Shown: positions 24,510 through 34,334, counted from the stretch's first letter. The stretch is 50,129 nucleotides of DNA from Eubacteriaceae bacterium (GCA_902362435.1 CABIWW010000016.1:1-50129); one strand, 5' to 3'. A program made the numbers and translations. The notes: generated from the letters alone by a model not told the origin.

Positions 24510-26024
24510 ATGTTTATGTTTAAAAAAATATTCGGAAAAGGAAATGGTAAGTTCAGAATGCTGCCGGAGTCGGTAGGACTTTCGGTAGTGATACTCATAG
24601 TACTGTTCGTAGAAGCGTTTTTTATTTTTCTTATGAGCGTACTGGATATACTGCCTGCGAAATTCGCGATAGCAGTGCTGCTGGCACTGCTCCTGGCTGA
24701 TCTGGGGACATTCAAGCTGCTCAACTGCAGGAAACGGGTGACGAATCAGCGACTGGTAGGTCTTATCCTGACAGTTATAATCGTCAATGTGCTGTTTATA
24801 GGCAGCAATTATCTGTATAATACATACGATACATTCCAGAAGATCAGTGAGGAAAAGGCACAGATCGAGGAATATCATGTTATCGTTCTTAAAGACGGCA
24901 GCTATCAGAAGCTCAGAGATATCGAAGGTCAGACGGTATATGTCATGAGTTCAGAGTCAAAGATGTATAAAGAAGCCAAGGAAAGACTGCTGACAAAGAT
25001 CGAAGTTGAGTATTCAGAGGAAGCAGACAATTCGTCAGTCGGCGCACATTTACTTGATGGAAGTCAGAAAAGCGATGAGATAATTTTCGTCAGCAACACG
25101 AATTATGAACTGCTCTGCGAGAACAATGACAAATTCGAAGAAACTACAAAGATACTTTACAGCATACCGATCACAGTAAAGAGTGACGATTTTGCCAAGC
25201 GAGTGAACGTTACAGAAGATCCGTTCAATGTGTATATCACAGGGATGGATGTCTGGGGCGGCATAGATCAGATCGCAAGGAGTGATGTCAATATGGTGAT
25301 GACTGTAAATCCGCAGACGAAGACTATCCTGCTGACATCGATACCTAGAGATTCATATGTTACACTTCATTCGTTCGGTGCTGAAGACAAACTGACGCAT
25401 TCAGGAATATATGGTGTGGAAGAGACTGTAGATACAGTAGAAGACTGGCTCGATTATGATATGAACTACTACATCAAGGCGAATTTCTCGATGCTGGTGG
25501 ATATAGTAGATGCGATAGACGGGGTCGATGTATACTCTGATTTTGAATTCAAATCCAGTGTGGCAGATTTTTATTATAACGAAGGAGAAAATCACTTGAG
25601 CGGTATGGCGGCACTGTATTTTGCACGTGAGCGAAAGGCGTTTGAGGATGAAGATATAGAGAGAGGCAGGAATCAGCAGAAAGTATTGAAAGCTATGATC
25701 AATAAGACAACACAGAGCAAGGTGATACTTACGAAATATACACAACTGCTGGATGCTGTTGAAGACGAGATGCAGACGAATATGTCGGAGAAAGATATAT
25801 CATCTCTCGTAAAAATGCAGATAAATGACATGGGCAAGTGGACGATAAATACGATATCCATAACAGGTACAGATGCCTATGCACCTACGTACAGTATGGG
25901 ATCACAGGAGCTTGCTGTGGTCATACCTGACGAAACTTCTGTCGAGGCGGCAAAGCAAGCTATACATGACACGATGTATCCTGCATATACGAAAGAAAAA
26001 AAGAATAAATCCAAAACAAAATAA
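24510..26024 (+). CDS. LytR-CpsA-Psr (LCP) family cell-wall polymer ligase
   Basis: A 504-residue membrane protein with three hydrophobic helices in the first ~115 residues and an extracytoplasmic catalytic domain. LCP enzymes transfer undecaprenyl-linked polymers onto peptidoglycan. The LCP domain shows DPFNVYITGMD, RSDVNMVMTVNP, the Arg-containing SIPRDSYV, and the FARERKAFEDEDIERGRNQQKVLKAM block with its conserved Arg residues (about residues 225-410). The tail is Lys-rich. A second ATG at 24516 is equally possible; AAGGA precedes both. Its position just before the polysaccharide locus fits a role in attaching that polymer to the wall. Confidence 0.9.
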   Translation: MFMFKKIFGKGNGKFRMLPESVGLSVVILIVLFVEAFFIFLMSVLDILPAKFAIAVLLALLLADLGTFKLLNCRKRVTNQRLVGLILTVIIVNVLFIGSNYLYNTYDTFQKISEEKAQIEEYHVIVLKDGSYQKLRDIEGQTVYVMSSESKMYKEAKERLLTKIEVEYSEEADNSSVGAHLLDGSQKSDEIIFVSNTNYELLCENNDKFEETTKILYSIPITVKSDDFAKRVNVTEDPFNVYITGMDVWGGIDQIARSDVNMVMTVNPQTKTILLTSIPRDSYVTLHSFGAEDKLTHSGIYGVEETVDTVEDWLDYDMNYYIKANFSMLVDIVDAIDGVDVYSDFEFKSSVADFYYNEGENHLSGMAALYFARERKAFEDEDIERGRNQQKVLKAMINKTTQSKVILTKYTQLLDAVEDEMQTNMSEKDISSLVKMQINDMGKWTINTISITGTDAYAPTYSMGSQELAVVIPDETSVEAAKQAIHDTMYPAYTKEKKNKSKTK

Positions 26025-26040
26025 CGAGATATCAAATAGT

Positions 26041-26090
26041 GTGATGATTTTGAGTAATGGGCGTGCATTCCTTGAAATCATCACATTTTT
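26041..26090 (+). terminator. Terminator of the LCP gene
   Basis: GTGATGATTT (26041-26050) pairs with AAATCATCAC (26075-26084), followed by ATTTTT. The loop holds a minor AATG/CATT pairing. The 3' arm overlaps the -35 of the next promoter. Confidence 0.75.
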
Positions 26091-26100
26091 ATGATACTAT
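26072..26100 (+). promoter_or_regulatory. Promoter of the polysaccharide locus, nested in the LCP terminator
   Basis: TTGAAA (26072-26077), 17-bp spacer, TACTAT (26095-26100) with an extended TG at 26092-26093. The leader to the first gene is about 62 nt. The -35 sits inside the terminator's 3' arm. Confidence 0.5.
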
Positions 26101-26168
26101 TCTAATGTATGTGTATATGGTCAGAAGCATTTGATCATATATAAATAAAAGAGCAAGGAAATGAAATA

Positions 26169-27995
26169 ATGCGTTCAAAAGTTATAAGAATAATAATTCT
26201 GATCATCATAGATGCTGCTGTTGTTACGTTCAGTTCAATAGCACCGCTTGCATTGAGATTCGGTATATTCACAATGGATGTGTACTATCTGACGCCGGCG
26301 CTGAAGTGTCTTCCGATAGATATAGTCATCGCAATAGCGGTACTTGCGGTATTCAAGCTTTACAATCGAGTGTGGACATATGCCGGGATCGATGAAATGA
26401 TAGCGACGTTCAAGGCATCGCTTGTGATAGAAGCGTTGTATGTAATATATAGGCTGTTGTGGAGTATCGACATGCCGCGAAGCTTTTATGTGTTCAACTG
26501 GGTATTTCTGTTCATACTGCTGGCCGGTGCGAGACTGTCGATCAGGATTTTCAAGCAGTTCAGAAAAAAATACAGAAAGACCGGGGAAAAACGCAATGTG
26601 ATGATCGTCGGTGCAGGTTCAGCAGCGTCTCTGCTGATAAAGGAGCTTGAATATGGTCCGGGGGCATCGAGGATCGTGTGCATAATAGATGACAACCCAG
26701 CCAAAAAGGGCAAGTATATACATGGGTTCCCAATAGTAGGCAGACGAAGCGATATACCGCATATGGCGGACAAGTACGATGTCGATGAGATCATCATAGC
26801 GATACCATCGGCTCCGCCTACGGTGACTAGAGACATACTGTCTATATGCCAGGAGACGAATGCCAAGCTTAAGATACTTCCTGCGATATCGAGTAGTCTT
26901 ACAGAGTCACTGAGCCGTACGGTTAGAGAAGTCAACTATGAGGATCTTCTCGGCAGAGATGCCGTGGTCATTGAGAACCCTGAGCTTGCGGAATTCGTTG
27001 CGGACCGCACGATAATGGTGACCGGCGGTGGAGGAACGATAGGTTCGGAGCTTTGCAGACAGATAATCGCAAACAAACCGGCAAAACTGCTGGTAGTGGA
27101 TATATATGAAAACGGAGCATATGAGCTTCAGATGGAGCTTGCGCAATATTATCCCGAGGCTGATATAGAAGTGCTGATCGCATCAGTGCGAGATTATGAC
27201 AGGCTTGAAGACATTTTCAGGAGGTACAGACCAGATGTCGTATATCATGCGGCAGCGCATAAACATGTGCCGTTGATGGAGTTCTCGCCTAATGAAGCAG
27301 TCAAGAACAACTGCAAGGGTACATTGAACATGGTCAGGCTGGCAGATAAGTATGAGGTAAAGCGATTCGTACTGATATCTACAGACAAAGCTGTGAGGCC
27401 TACGAATGTCATGGGCGCGACAAAGCGTATATGCGAGATGATCGTACAGACTTACAGCAGGATGTCCGATACTGAGTTTGTAGCAGTCAGATTCGGAAAT
27501 GTTCTTGGAAGCAATGGATCTGTGATACCGCTGTTCCTAAAACAGATAGCGGCAGGCGGACCTGTAACACTTACGCATAAAGAAATCACAAGATTTTTCA
27601 TGACCGTAAGCGAGGCTGTTTCTCTGGTGCTTCAGGCGGGTCTGCTGGCAAAAGGCGGCGAGATATTCGTGCTGGATATGGGACAGCCTGTCAAGATATA
27701 TGATCTGGCAGTGAATCTGATAAAGATGAAGGGCTATGTGCCGGGTAAGGATATCAAGATCGAAATAGTGGGACTCAGGCCGGGTGAAAAGCTGTACGAG
27801 GAGCTTCTGATGGCCGAAGAAGGGCTTGAGAGCACCCCGAATGACCTGATCTTTATAGGGCAGCCTATAGATATAGACAGAGAGGAATTTTTAGAAAAGC
27901 TCGATAAACTGATAGCGATCGCACAGACTAACAGCGATGATATCAAGCATGAGATAGAAAAGATATGTGATACGTATACGATCACAAATAATTAG
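26169..27995 (+). CDS. Membrane-bound UDP-N-acetylglucosamine 4,6-dehydratase (WbpM/PglF/CapD family)
   Basis: A 608-residue first gene of the polysaccharide locus. Four membrane helices fill the first ~125 residues. A Rossmann domain follows (VMIVGAGSAASLLIKELE near 140-158), then the SDR dehydratase domain (VTGGGGTIGSELCRQI near 285). In the catalytic stretch STDKAVRPTNVMGATKR the usual Tyr of YxxxK is Met, as in WbpM/PglF. The reaction is UDP-GlcNAc to the 4-keto-6-deoxy sugar, first step to bacillosamine, QuiNAc or FucNAc derivatives. The GNAT, DegT and PglC-type genes right after it fit the bacillosamine-type route. It has its own promoter nested in the previous terminator. Confidence 0.9.
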   Translation: MRSKVIRIIILIIIDAAVVTFSSIAPLALRFGIFTMDVYYLTPALKCLPIDIVIAIAVLAVFKLYNRVWTYAGIDEMIATFKASLVIEALYVIYRLLWSIDMPRSFYVFNWVFLFILLAGARLSIRIFKQFRKKYRKTGEKRNVMIVGAGSAASLLIKELEYGPGASRIVCIIDDNPAKKGKYIHGFPIVGRRSDIPHMADKYDVDEIIIAIPSAPPTVTRDILSICQETNAKLKILPAISSSLTESLSRTVREVNYEDLLGRDAVVIENPELAEFVADRTIMVTGGGGTIGSELCRQIIANKPAKLLVVDIYENGAYELQMELAQYYPEADIEVLIASVRDYDRLEDIFRRYRPDVVYHAAAHKHVPLMEFSPNEAVKNNCKGTLNMVRLADKYEVKRFVLISTDKAVRPTNVMGATKRICEMIVQTYSRMSDTEFVAVRFGNVLGSNGSVIPLFLKQIAAGGPVTLTHKEITRFFMTVSEAVSLVLQAGLLAKGGEIFVLDMGQPVKIYDLAVNLIKMKGYVPGKDIKIEIVGLRPGEKLYEELLMAEEGLESTPNDLIFIGQPIDIDREEFLEKLDKLIAIAQTNSDDIKHEIEKICDTYTITNN

Positions 27996-28004
27996 AAGGA
28001 TCAT

Positions 28005-28745
28005 ATGATGAAAAATTTAAATGTCTCTCCACTGGAATGGGATACGGATTTTTTTGGAATAAGCTGCGGCAGACTGGTAATAGATGCGCCAGAAGCTGAT
28101 TTGAGAGGGCTTCTTGAGCAGCTTGACGCCTATCAATTCATAACTATACAGAATGTGGGGAATAAGGTTGGGATAAATAAAACCATAGCAGAAAATACAC
28201 AGGCCTTTCTCGTTGACATAAATATACAGTTCGAGAAGGATGTCCTGAGGGGTTTTTCAGGATACACTGCAAAACATGAGAACATTGCTGTGATAAAAGC
28301 TAAAGATACAGATAAGCAGATACATGATAAATTACTCGTTGAAAGAGAAGATTTTGTGTTTTCTAAATTCGTATGTGATGACAAACTGGATGTCAGAAAC
28401 GGATATTTGGTTTACAAGGAATGGTTAAAGAATTCAAGAAACTATGACAATAAGTATTTTGCACTTTATTATGACGGCAATGAAATAGGTGGATATATTT
28501 TATTCAGCATATATGATGGAGAAGGCACGATAGAACTTGTAAAAGTGAACAGAGAGTATAAAGGCCAAGGGATCGCAACAGAGATGATCAGAACGGTAGA
28601 GAATTGTTTAAAGGATAAAGGGATCGCAACGGTAAAGGTGGGAACCCAGCTCAATAATATACCGGCAATAAATCTTTATCATTACCTTGGCTTTAGGGAA
28701 ATTTCAAGAACTTCAGTATATCATCTATGGAATTTAAACGTATAA
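28005..28745 (+). CDS. GNAT-family N-acetyltransferase (WecD-like)
   Basis: A 246-residue acetyltransferase with the acetyl-CoA fold in its C-terminal half. VKVNREYKGQGIATEMIRTVENCL near residue 185 is the pyrophosphate-binding motif A. AINLYHYLGFREI near 225 is motif B. The overall layout resembles WecD, which acetylates a 4-amino sugar nucleotide in enterobacterial common antigen synthesis. Sitting between a 4,6-dehydratase and a DegT aminotransferase, it probably acetylates the 4-amino group. The ribosome site GAAGGAT is 7 nt upstream; the gap to the previous gene is 9 bp. Confidence 0.8.
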   Translation: MMKNLNVSPLEWDTDFFGISCGRLVIDAPEADLRGLLEQLDAYQFITIQNVGNKVGINKTIAENTQAFLVDINIQFEKDVLRGFSGYTAKHENIAVIKAKDTDKQIHDKLLVEREDFVFSKFVCDDKLDVRNGYLVYKEWLKNSRNYDNKYFALYYDGNEIGGYILFSIYDGEGTIELVKVNREYKGQGIATEMIRTVENCLKDKGIATVKVGTQLNNIPAINLYHYLGFREISRTSVYHLWNLNV

Positions 28746-28759
28746 AGGAAGGGATAAAA

Positions 28760-29968
28760 ATGAATATACCGTTTTCACCGCCTGATATTTCGCAGGCAGA
28801 GATCGATTCGGTCGTAGAGACTTTGAAATCAGGATGGATAACTACAGGTCCAAAGACAAAGAAATTTGAAAGTGAGATATCTGAGTATATCGGAACTGAA
28901 AAGACTGCATGCCTAAGCTCGGCAACGGCATCGATGGAAATGACGCTCAGACTTCTGGGAATAGGTCCGGGAGATGAAGTCATCGTTCCTGCGTACACAT
29001 ATACTGCGAGCTGCAGTGTTATATGCCATGTCGGAGCGGATCCTGTCATGGTGGATATATACAAGGGACAGCCGGTGATGGATCTGGAACTTATGGAGAA
29101 AGCCATAACGGATAGGACAAAGGCTATAATAGCGGTAGATCTCGCGGGTATAATATGTGACTACGACCGGATATTTCAGATCGTAGAAAAAAATAAAAAC
29201 CGTTTTTGCCCCTCAGAAGAAAATGATATACAGAAAAAACTTGGAAGGATAGCTGTGATAGCAGATTCATCACACGGATTCGGTGCAGTCAGAAATGGCA
29301 GAAGATCCGGTATGCATGCGGATTTCACATGTTTCTCGTTCCATGCTGTAAAAAATCTGACGACTGCGGAAGGCGGAGCCGTCACATGGAAAAACATAGA
29401 AGGCATAGACGATGAATGGATATACAAACAGTATATGAACCTTTCGCTGCACGGTCAGACAAAAGATGCGCTCAACAAGACGAAGGCAGGTTCATGGGAA
29501 TACGATATAGTTTCACCTGCGTACAAGTGCAATATGACTGATATACAGGCGAGTATAGGTCTGGAGCAGCTGAAACGTTATCCGGAAATGCTGGAAAGAA
29601 GACGTCAGATAATCGCTAAATACGATACGGCATTCGCAGGAAAGAACATTTCTCTGCTTGCGCACAGTGGCGAAGATCACTGCTCCAGCGGCCATCTGTA
29701 TTTTATAAGGCCCGCAGGGATAACGGAAGAACAGCGAAATGAGATAATAGTGAAGCTGGCAGAACGTGGCATTGCTTCAAATGTACATTACAAGCCGCTG
29801 CCACTGCTCACTGCATATAAAAATCTGGGATTTGACATAAAAGATTATCCGAATGCCCACGATTATTATAAGAATGAGATAACTCTGCCTTTATATAGCA
29901 GACTGACGAATGAACAGGTCGACTATATCATAGAAGGCGTCAACGATATATTGAAGGAATACGTATAA
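28760..29968 (+). CDS. DegT/DnrJ/EryC1/StrS-family sugar aminotransferase
   Basis: A 402-residue PLP aminotransferase acting on nucleotide keto-sugars. The PLP Lys is K198 in CFSFHAVKNLTTAEGG. SGWITTGPKTKKFE at the N-terminus and DSSHGFGAV (PLP Asp) are typical. The start at 28760 has AAGGAAGGG; the upstream ATG at 28727 lies in the previous gene. By position it is the 4-aminotransferase of the dehydratase-GNAT-DegT set. It is also the only sugar aminotransferase in the locus, so the WbpE-type 3-amination implied by the later genes would have to use this protein or one encoded elsewhere. Confidence 0.88.
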   Translation: MNIPFSPPDISQAEIDSVVETLKSGWITTGPKTKKFESEISEYIGTEKTACLSSATASMEMTLRLLGIGPGDEVIVPAYTYTASCSVICHVGADPVMVDIYKGQPVMDLELMEKAITDRTKAIIAVDLAGIICDYDRIFQIVEKNKNRFCPSEENDIQKKLGRIAVIADSSHGFGAVRNGRRSGMHADFTCFSFHAVKNLTTAEGGAVTWKNIEGIDDEWIYKQYMNLSLHGQTKDALNKTKAGSWEYDIVSPAYKCNMTDIQASIGLEQLKRYPEMLERRRQIIAKYDTAFAGKNISLLAHSGEDHCSSGHLYFIRPAGITEEQRNEIIVKLAERGIASNVHYKPLPLLTAYKNLGFDIKDYPNAHDYYKNEITLPLYSRLTNEQVDYIIEGVNDILKEYV

Positions 29969-29969
29969 T

Positions 29970-30665
29970 ATGCTGATATCATGGGACAAACTTCCTTATG
30001 AAATGAAAAACAGTGAAGTAAAAGCTTACTACGATATACTTTCACGCCGTAAAGGCAGCCTTGCATTAAAGCGTATCTTTGATATCGCAGTGTCTTTCGT
30101 GATGCTGGTACTGCTTTCGTGGCTTTTTCTGATACTGGCAATAATGATAAAGGTGGACTCCAGAGGTCCGGTGTTTTACAGACAGGTGAGAGTTACATCG
30201 GGCAACAGAGACTTCAGGATATTCAAATTCAGAACAATGGTGCAGAATGCTGATAAGATCGGTGCGCTGGTAACATCGGGCAATGACAGCAGGATAACAA
30301 GAGTCGGATCAAAGATCAGGAAATGCCGTCTCGATGAGCTTCCACAGCTTATCAATATACTGAAGGGTGACATGACCTTTGTGGGGACAAGGCCGGAAGT
30401 CCGCAAATACGTTGAAAAATACAGTGATGAGATGATGGCTACACTGCTGATGCCAGCCGGAGTGACATCACTGGCCAGCATAAACTTTAAAGATGAAGAT
30501 GAGCTTATGGATTCTTATACTTCAAAAGGTATGACGGTAGATGATGCATATGTGCAGAAAGTACTGCCGGAAAAAATGGCATACAATCTGGAGTACATCA
30601 AAGAATTCGGCTTTTTTAAAGATATAAAGCTCATGTTTAAGACCGTTGCAAGTGTTGTAAAGTAA
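29970..30665 (+). CDS. Undecaprenyl-phosphate phosphosugar transferase (PglC/WcaJ-type initiating transferase)
   Basis: A 231-residue bacterial sugar transferase that moves a phospho-sugar from a UDP-sugar to undecaprenyl phosphate, starting the repeat unit. One membrane helix (about residues 32-55) precedes the catalytic core with RGPVFYRQVRVTSGNRDFRIFKFRTM, RLDELPQLINILKGDMTFVGTRPE and MPAGVTSLASINF. It lacks the long multi-helix N-terminus of WcaJ/WbaP, so it is of the short PglC type. It starts 1 bp after the aminotransferase stop. The likely substrate is the acetylated amino-sugar made by the three genes before it. Confidence 0.9.
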   Translation: MLISWDKLPYEMKNSEVKAYYDILSRRKGSLALKRIFDIAVSFVMLVLLSWLFLILAIMIKVDSRGPVFYRQVRVTSGNRDFRIFKFRTMVQNADKIGALVTSGNDSRITRVGSKIRKCRLDELPQLINILKGDMTFVGTRPEVRKYVEKYSDEMMATLLMPAGVTSLASINFKDEDELMDSYTSKGMTVDDAYVQKVLPEKMAYNLEYIKEFGFFKDIKLMFKTVASVVK

Positions 30666-30678
30666 AGGGATAGTTCAG

Positions 30679-31908
30679 ATGAATATACTGCTGATAAATC
30701 ATTATGCCGGTTCACCGGAAATGGGGATGGAGTTCCGTCCGTATTATTTTGCAAGAGAATGGGTAAAGGCAGGTCATAGAGTCGATATCATAGCTGCTGA
30801 TTATTCACATCTCAGACGTGTGAACCCTGAAGTGGATCATGATTTTCAGGAAGATATAATAGACGGGATACACTATCACTGGATAAAAACGAGAACATAT
30901 GAAGGCAATGGAGCCAAACGCGCGATAACGATGGCGCAGTTCGTGTCAAAGCTGTGGCTCAACACAGGCAGGATCATAAAAGAAATGGATCCTGATGCAG
31001 TGATCTGTTCGTCGACATATCCGCTGGATACATATGTAGGACAGAGGATACGAAGAAAGTCGAAGAAAAAGGTGAAGTTGATCCATGAAGTGCATGATAT
31101 GTGGCCTGCAACGCTTATAGAAATAGGTGGTATGTCTAAAAAGAATCCTTTTGTTGTTGCTATGCAGATAGGAGAAAACAGTGCATATAAAAAATCGGAT
31201 ACAGTTGTTTCCCTGCTTCCGAATACAGAAGGTTATATGAGAAAGCATGGGCTGAAAGAAGGAAAATTCAGATGCATTCCGAATGGCGTGATTTTAGATG
31301 AATGGCGACATCCGGAAAAGCTTCCAGAAGAACATGTAAGTGTGTTAGAACGGTTAAGAGCCGAAGGCAGATTTATTGTTGGGTATTTTGGCGGACATGC
31401 TTTGTCAAATGATCTGGGTGTAATACTAAAGGTTGCGGAAGTAATAAATGATACGCAGATATGTTTTGTTCTGGTAGGTGATGGTGTTGAGAAGCAGAGC
31501 CTCATGGAAGAAGCGAAAGCGAAGATGCTGAATAATGTCATATTTTTAACACCTGTGAACAAGAGAAGCATACCTGGATTGTGCAGATGGTTCGATTGTA
31601 TATATATGGGAGGGAAAAATTCGCCTTTGTACAGATTCGGACTGTGCCTCAATAAAATGTTCGATACGATGGCTTCGGGCAAACCGGGAATATGTGCTTT
31701 AAGTGTAAAAAGCTATTTGTCAGAATACAAATGTGGTTTTGATGTGAAGAGTAATGATATAAAAAGTATTTGTGACACAATAAAATATGTGAAAAGTTTA
31801 AGCGGTGAAGAATTGGATCGTATCTCGCAAGCAGGAAAGAAAGCAAGTGTAGAGCGTTTCAACTACACCGTGCTTGCGGAAGAATTTCTTAATGTGATGG
31901 AGGAGTAG
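30679..31908 (+). CDS. Glycosyltransferase family 4 protein (WbuB-like)
   Basis: A 409-residue GT-B glycosyltransferase. The N-terminal Rossmann domain begins MNILLINHYAGSPEMGMEFRPYYFAREWVKAGHRVDII, as in WbuB-type FucNAc transferases. The C-terminal domain has IVGYFGGHALSNDL and a degenerate EX7E region (NSPLYRFGLCLNKMFDTMASGKPGICA). It is a plausible second-sugar transferase acting at the cytoplasmic face on the lipid-linked primer. It follows the initiating transferase by 13 bp. Donor and acceptor cannot be read from sequence. Confidence 0.85.
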   Translation: MNILLINHYAGSPEMGMEFRPYYFAREWVKAGHRVDIIAADYSHLRRVNPEVDHDFQEDIIDGIHYHWIKTRTYEGNGAKRAITMAQFVSKLWLNTGRIIKEMDPDAVICSSTYPLDTYVGQRIRRKSKKKVKLIHEVHDMWPATLIEIGGMSKKNPFVVAMQIGENSAYKKSDTVVSLLPNTEGYMRKHGLKEGKFRCIPNGVILDEWRHPEKLPEEHVSVLERLRAEGRFIVGYFGGHALSNDLGVILKVAEVINDTQICFVLVGDGVEKQSLMEEAKAKMLNNVIFLTPVNKRSIPGLCRWFDCIYMGGKNSPLYRFGLCLNKMFDTMASGKPGICALSVKSYLSEYKCGFDVKSNDIKSICDTIKYVKSLSGEELDRISQAGKKASVERFNYTVLAEEFLNVMEE

Positions 31909-31914
31909 TATCTG

Positions 31915-32988
31915 GTGAAAGTCATAACTATAGTAGGTGCAAGACCACAGTTCATAAAGGCTGCGGTCGTTTCTAGAGTACTGAGAAAAGAACACGAGGA
32001 AATAATAGTTCATACCGGTCAGCACTATGATTACAACATGTCAGATGTTTTCTTTAACGAACTTGACATACCGTCGCCTGATTATAACCTGGGGATATCA
32101 GGCGGAACACACGGTAAAATGACGGGCGAGATGATCATTGCTATCGAAGATGTAGTTTTAAAAGAAAAGCCGGATGTGGTGCTTCTTTACGGCGATACGA
32201 ATTCTACTATGGCAGGTGCGCTTGCAGCTGTAAAACAGCATATACCCGTCGTGCACGTAGAGGCAGGAAACCGTCTGGGAACACTGACAAACCCTGAAGA
32301 AGTAAACAGGATAGTAACGGATCATGTATCATCTCTGAAATTGTGCTGTACTGAATCTGCACTGAAGTTTCTTGCAAAAGAAGGTATAGCAGATAATGCA
32401 TATCTTGTAGGGGATCCGATGTATGATGCATTTCTGTATTACAGTAATAAGGTAGGAGACAATGTCCCGGAAAATCTTAAGGCACTTGATGGCGGAAACG
32501 TGGAATTGCCGGGAGCATTTTATTATATGACATGCCACCGTGAGGAAAATACGGGTACGGATGAAGCGCTGACTAATATACTGGATGCGACGGAGATGCT
32601 TGATGCGAAGTGTATATATCCTGTACATCCGAGAAATCACGATAGAATGCAGCGGATCATGAGTGAAAAAAAATACAAGAACATAATCGCATGCGAACCG
32701 GTCGGGTATCTGATGTCAGTTTATCTTGTAAATCATAGTAAAAAGATCATAACAGATTCAGGTGGTCTTCAGAGAGAAGCATTTTTTGCAGAAAAGCAGT
32801 GCGTGACCGTTTTCGATTATGTATCATGGCCGGAAACTATGATAGACAATAGAAATCAGCTTGCAAAGCCTGATAAAAATGATATTTTGGACAAGTTGTC
32901 TAAACCACAGGAAATAAAAGAAAATCATGCGTTTGGAGATGGACATTCGGCGCAGAAAATATTAGAACGTATAAATGAGTATATTTAA
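31915..32988 (+). CDS. UDP-GlcNAc 2-epimerase family protein (WecB/WbpI-like)
   Basis: A 357-residue hydrolysing-type/non-hydrolysing 2-epimerase. Landmarks: IVGARPQFIKAAVVSR, TGQHYDYNMSD, VLLYGDTNSTMAGALAA, VHVEAGNR, the EEVNRIVTDHVS motif, CHREENT, and the ITDSGGLQREAFF catalytic segment. WecB makes UDP-ManNAc. WbpI epimerises UDP-diacetamido-glucuronic acid to the manno form. The WbpB- and WbpD-type genes downstream favour WbpI, but sequence alone does not separate the two. It begins with GTG, with GGAGG 9-10 nt upstream, and follows the GT4 gene by 6 bp. Confidence 0.88.
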   Translation: MKVITIVGARPQFIKAAVVSRVLRKEHEEIIVHTGQHYDYNMSDVFFNELDIPSPDYNLGISGGTHGKMTGEMIIAIEDVVLKEKPDVVLLYGDTNSTMAGALAAVKQHIPVVHVEAGNRLGTLTNPEEVNRIVTDHVSSLKLCCTESALKFLAKEGIADNAYLVGDPMYDAFLYYSNKVGDNVPENLKALDGGNVELPGAFYYMTCHREENTGTDEALTNILDATEMLDAKCIYPVHPRNHDRMQRIMSEKKYKNIIACEPVGYLMSVYLVNHSKKIITDSGGLQREAFFAEKQCVTVFDYVSWPETMIDNRNQLAKPDKNDILDKLSKPQEIKENHAFGDGHSAQKILERINEYI

Positions 32989-33006
32989 ACCCGGAGGTTG
33001 ATTGAA

Positions 33007-34317
33007 ATGAAGGAATCATTACTAAATAAAATAGACAATAGAGAAATAACAGTCGGTGTAGTCGGACTCGGATATGTAGGTCTTCCTCTGGCGGTCGAAA
33101 AGGCAAAGGCGGGATTCAAAACGATAGGTTTTGACGTGCAGAAAGCAAAAGTTGATCTTGTCAATGCAGGTTCAAACTACATCGGAGACATAGTCGACGA
33201 TGATCTCAAACATATAGTGGAGAGTGGAATGCTCAGAGCGACGAATGATTTCAGCTTCGTCAGGGATGTGGATTTTATAGCGATATGTGTTCCTACGCCG
33301 CTGGATGAGCACCAGCAGCCTGACATAAGCTATGTCAGATCATCAGCAGAAGAAATTGCAAAGCATATGACTAAAGGAACGATGGTAGTCCTCGAGTCGA
33401 CGACTTATCCGGGAACTACAGAAGAACTTCTCAAACCGATACTTGAGACTTCGGGACTCAAGTGTGGCGAGGATTTTTACCTTGGCTTCTCTCCTGAAAG
33501 AGTGGATCCGGGCAACAAGCAGTTCAAGACGAAAAATACCCCTAAAGTAGTGGGTGCGATAGGCGAAGATGCGAGAGAAGTGATCGCAGCAATGTACAGA
33601 GCAGTGCTTGAAGGAGACGTTTACGAGGTTTCATCGCCGGCTATTGCAGAGATGGAAAAGATACTCGAGAATACTTACAGGAATATAAATATAGGTCTTG
33701 CGAATGAAATGGCGATCCTCTGCAACAGGATGGGCATAGATTACTGGGAAGTCGTTGATGCTGCAAAGACTAAGCCTTACGGTTTCCAGGCATTCTATCC
33801 GGGTCCGGGGCTTGGCGGGCACTGCATACCGCTGGATCCGTATTATCTGTCATGGAAAGCGCGCGAGTACGGTTTCCATACTTCTATGATAGAAAGCTCC
33901 ATGATGGTCAATGACAGGATGCCGGAGTACTGCGTGGAAAGATCTATGGCGATACTCAACAGACATAAAAAAGCACTGAACGGGTCGAAAGTACTCGTGC
34001 TCGGAGTAGCGTACAAGAATGATATCGATGACTACAGAGAGAGCCCGGCTATAAGAGTCATAGAAAAACTCAAGGAAGACGGTGCAGATACTGACTTTTA
34101 CGATCCATGGATCTCGGAATACAAGGACAAAGGACAGATTTTCCATGGAATAGAAAAAATAGATGCAGAGATAATTTCATCATATGATCTCATAGTGATC
34201 ACAGCAGCACACACCAATATAGACTATGATATGATACAGCAAAATGCTGCTGCGATATTTGATACCAGAAATGCAATGAAAGATATCGCTGATCGGGAAA
34301 ATATAGAAGTGCTGTAA
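33007..34317 (+). CDS. Nucleotide-sugar dehydrogenase (WbpA/WecC-like, UDP-HexNAc 6-dehydrogenase)
   Basis: A 436-residue NAD-dependent four-electron dehydrogenase that oxidises C6 of a UDP-HexNAc to the uronic acid. It has the N-terminal GVVGLGYVGLPLAVEKAKAG NAD site, VPTPLDEHQQPDISYV, LGFSPERVDPGN, the catalytic Cys in GPGLGGHCIPLDPYYL near residue 265, and GVAYKNDIDDYRESPA. The start at 33007 is 9 nt after GGAGG; the TTG at 32998 lies on the ribosome site. Next to a 2-epimerase it could make UDP-ManNAcA (WecC). With the WbpB/WbpD genes it more likely makes UDP-GlcNAcA (WbpA). Confidence 0.9.
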   Translation: MKESLLNKIDNREITVGVVGLGYVGLPLAVEKAKAGFKTIGFDVQKAKVDLVNAGSNYIGDIVDDDLKHIVESGMLRATNDFSFVRDVDFIAICVPTPLDEHQQPDISYVRSSAEEIAKHMTKGTMVVLESTTYPGTTEELLKPILETSGLKCGEDFYLGFSPERVDPGNKQFKTKNTPKVVGAIGEDAREVIAAMYRAVLEGDVYEVSSPAIAEMEKILENTYRNINIGLANEMAILCNRMGIDYWEVVDAAKTKPYGFQAFYPGPGLGGHCIPLDPYYLSWKAREYGFHTSMIESSMMVNDRMPEYCVERSMAILNRHKKALNGSKVLVLGVAYKNDIDDYRESPAIRVIEKLKEDGADTDFYDPWISEYKDKGQIFHGIEKIDAEIISSYDLIVITAAHTNIDYDMIQQNAAAIFDTRNAMKDIADRENIEVL

Positions 34318-34334
34318 TGACAGGAGCGGTATTT

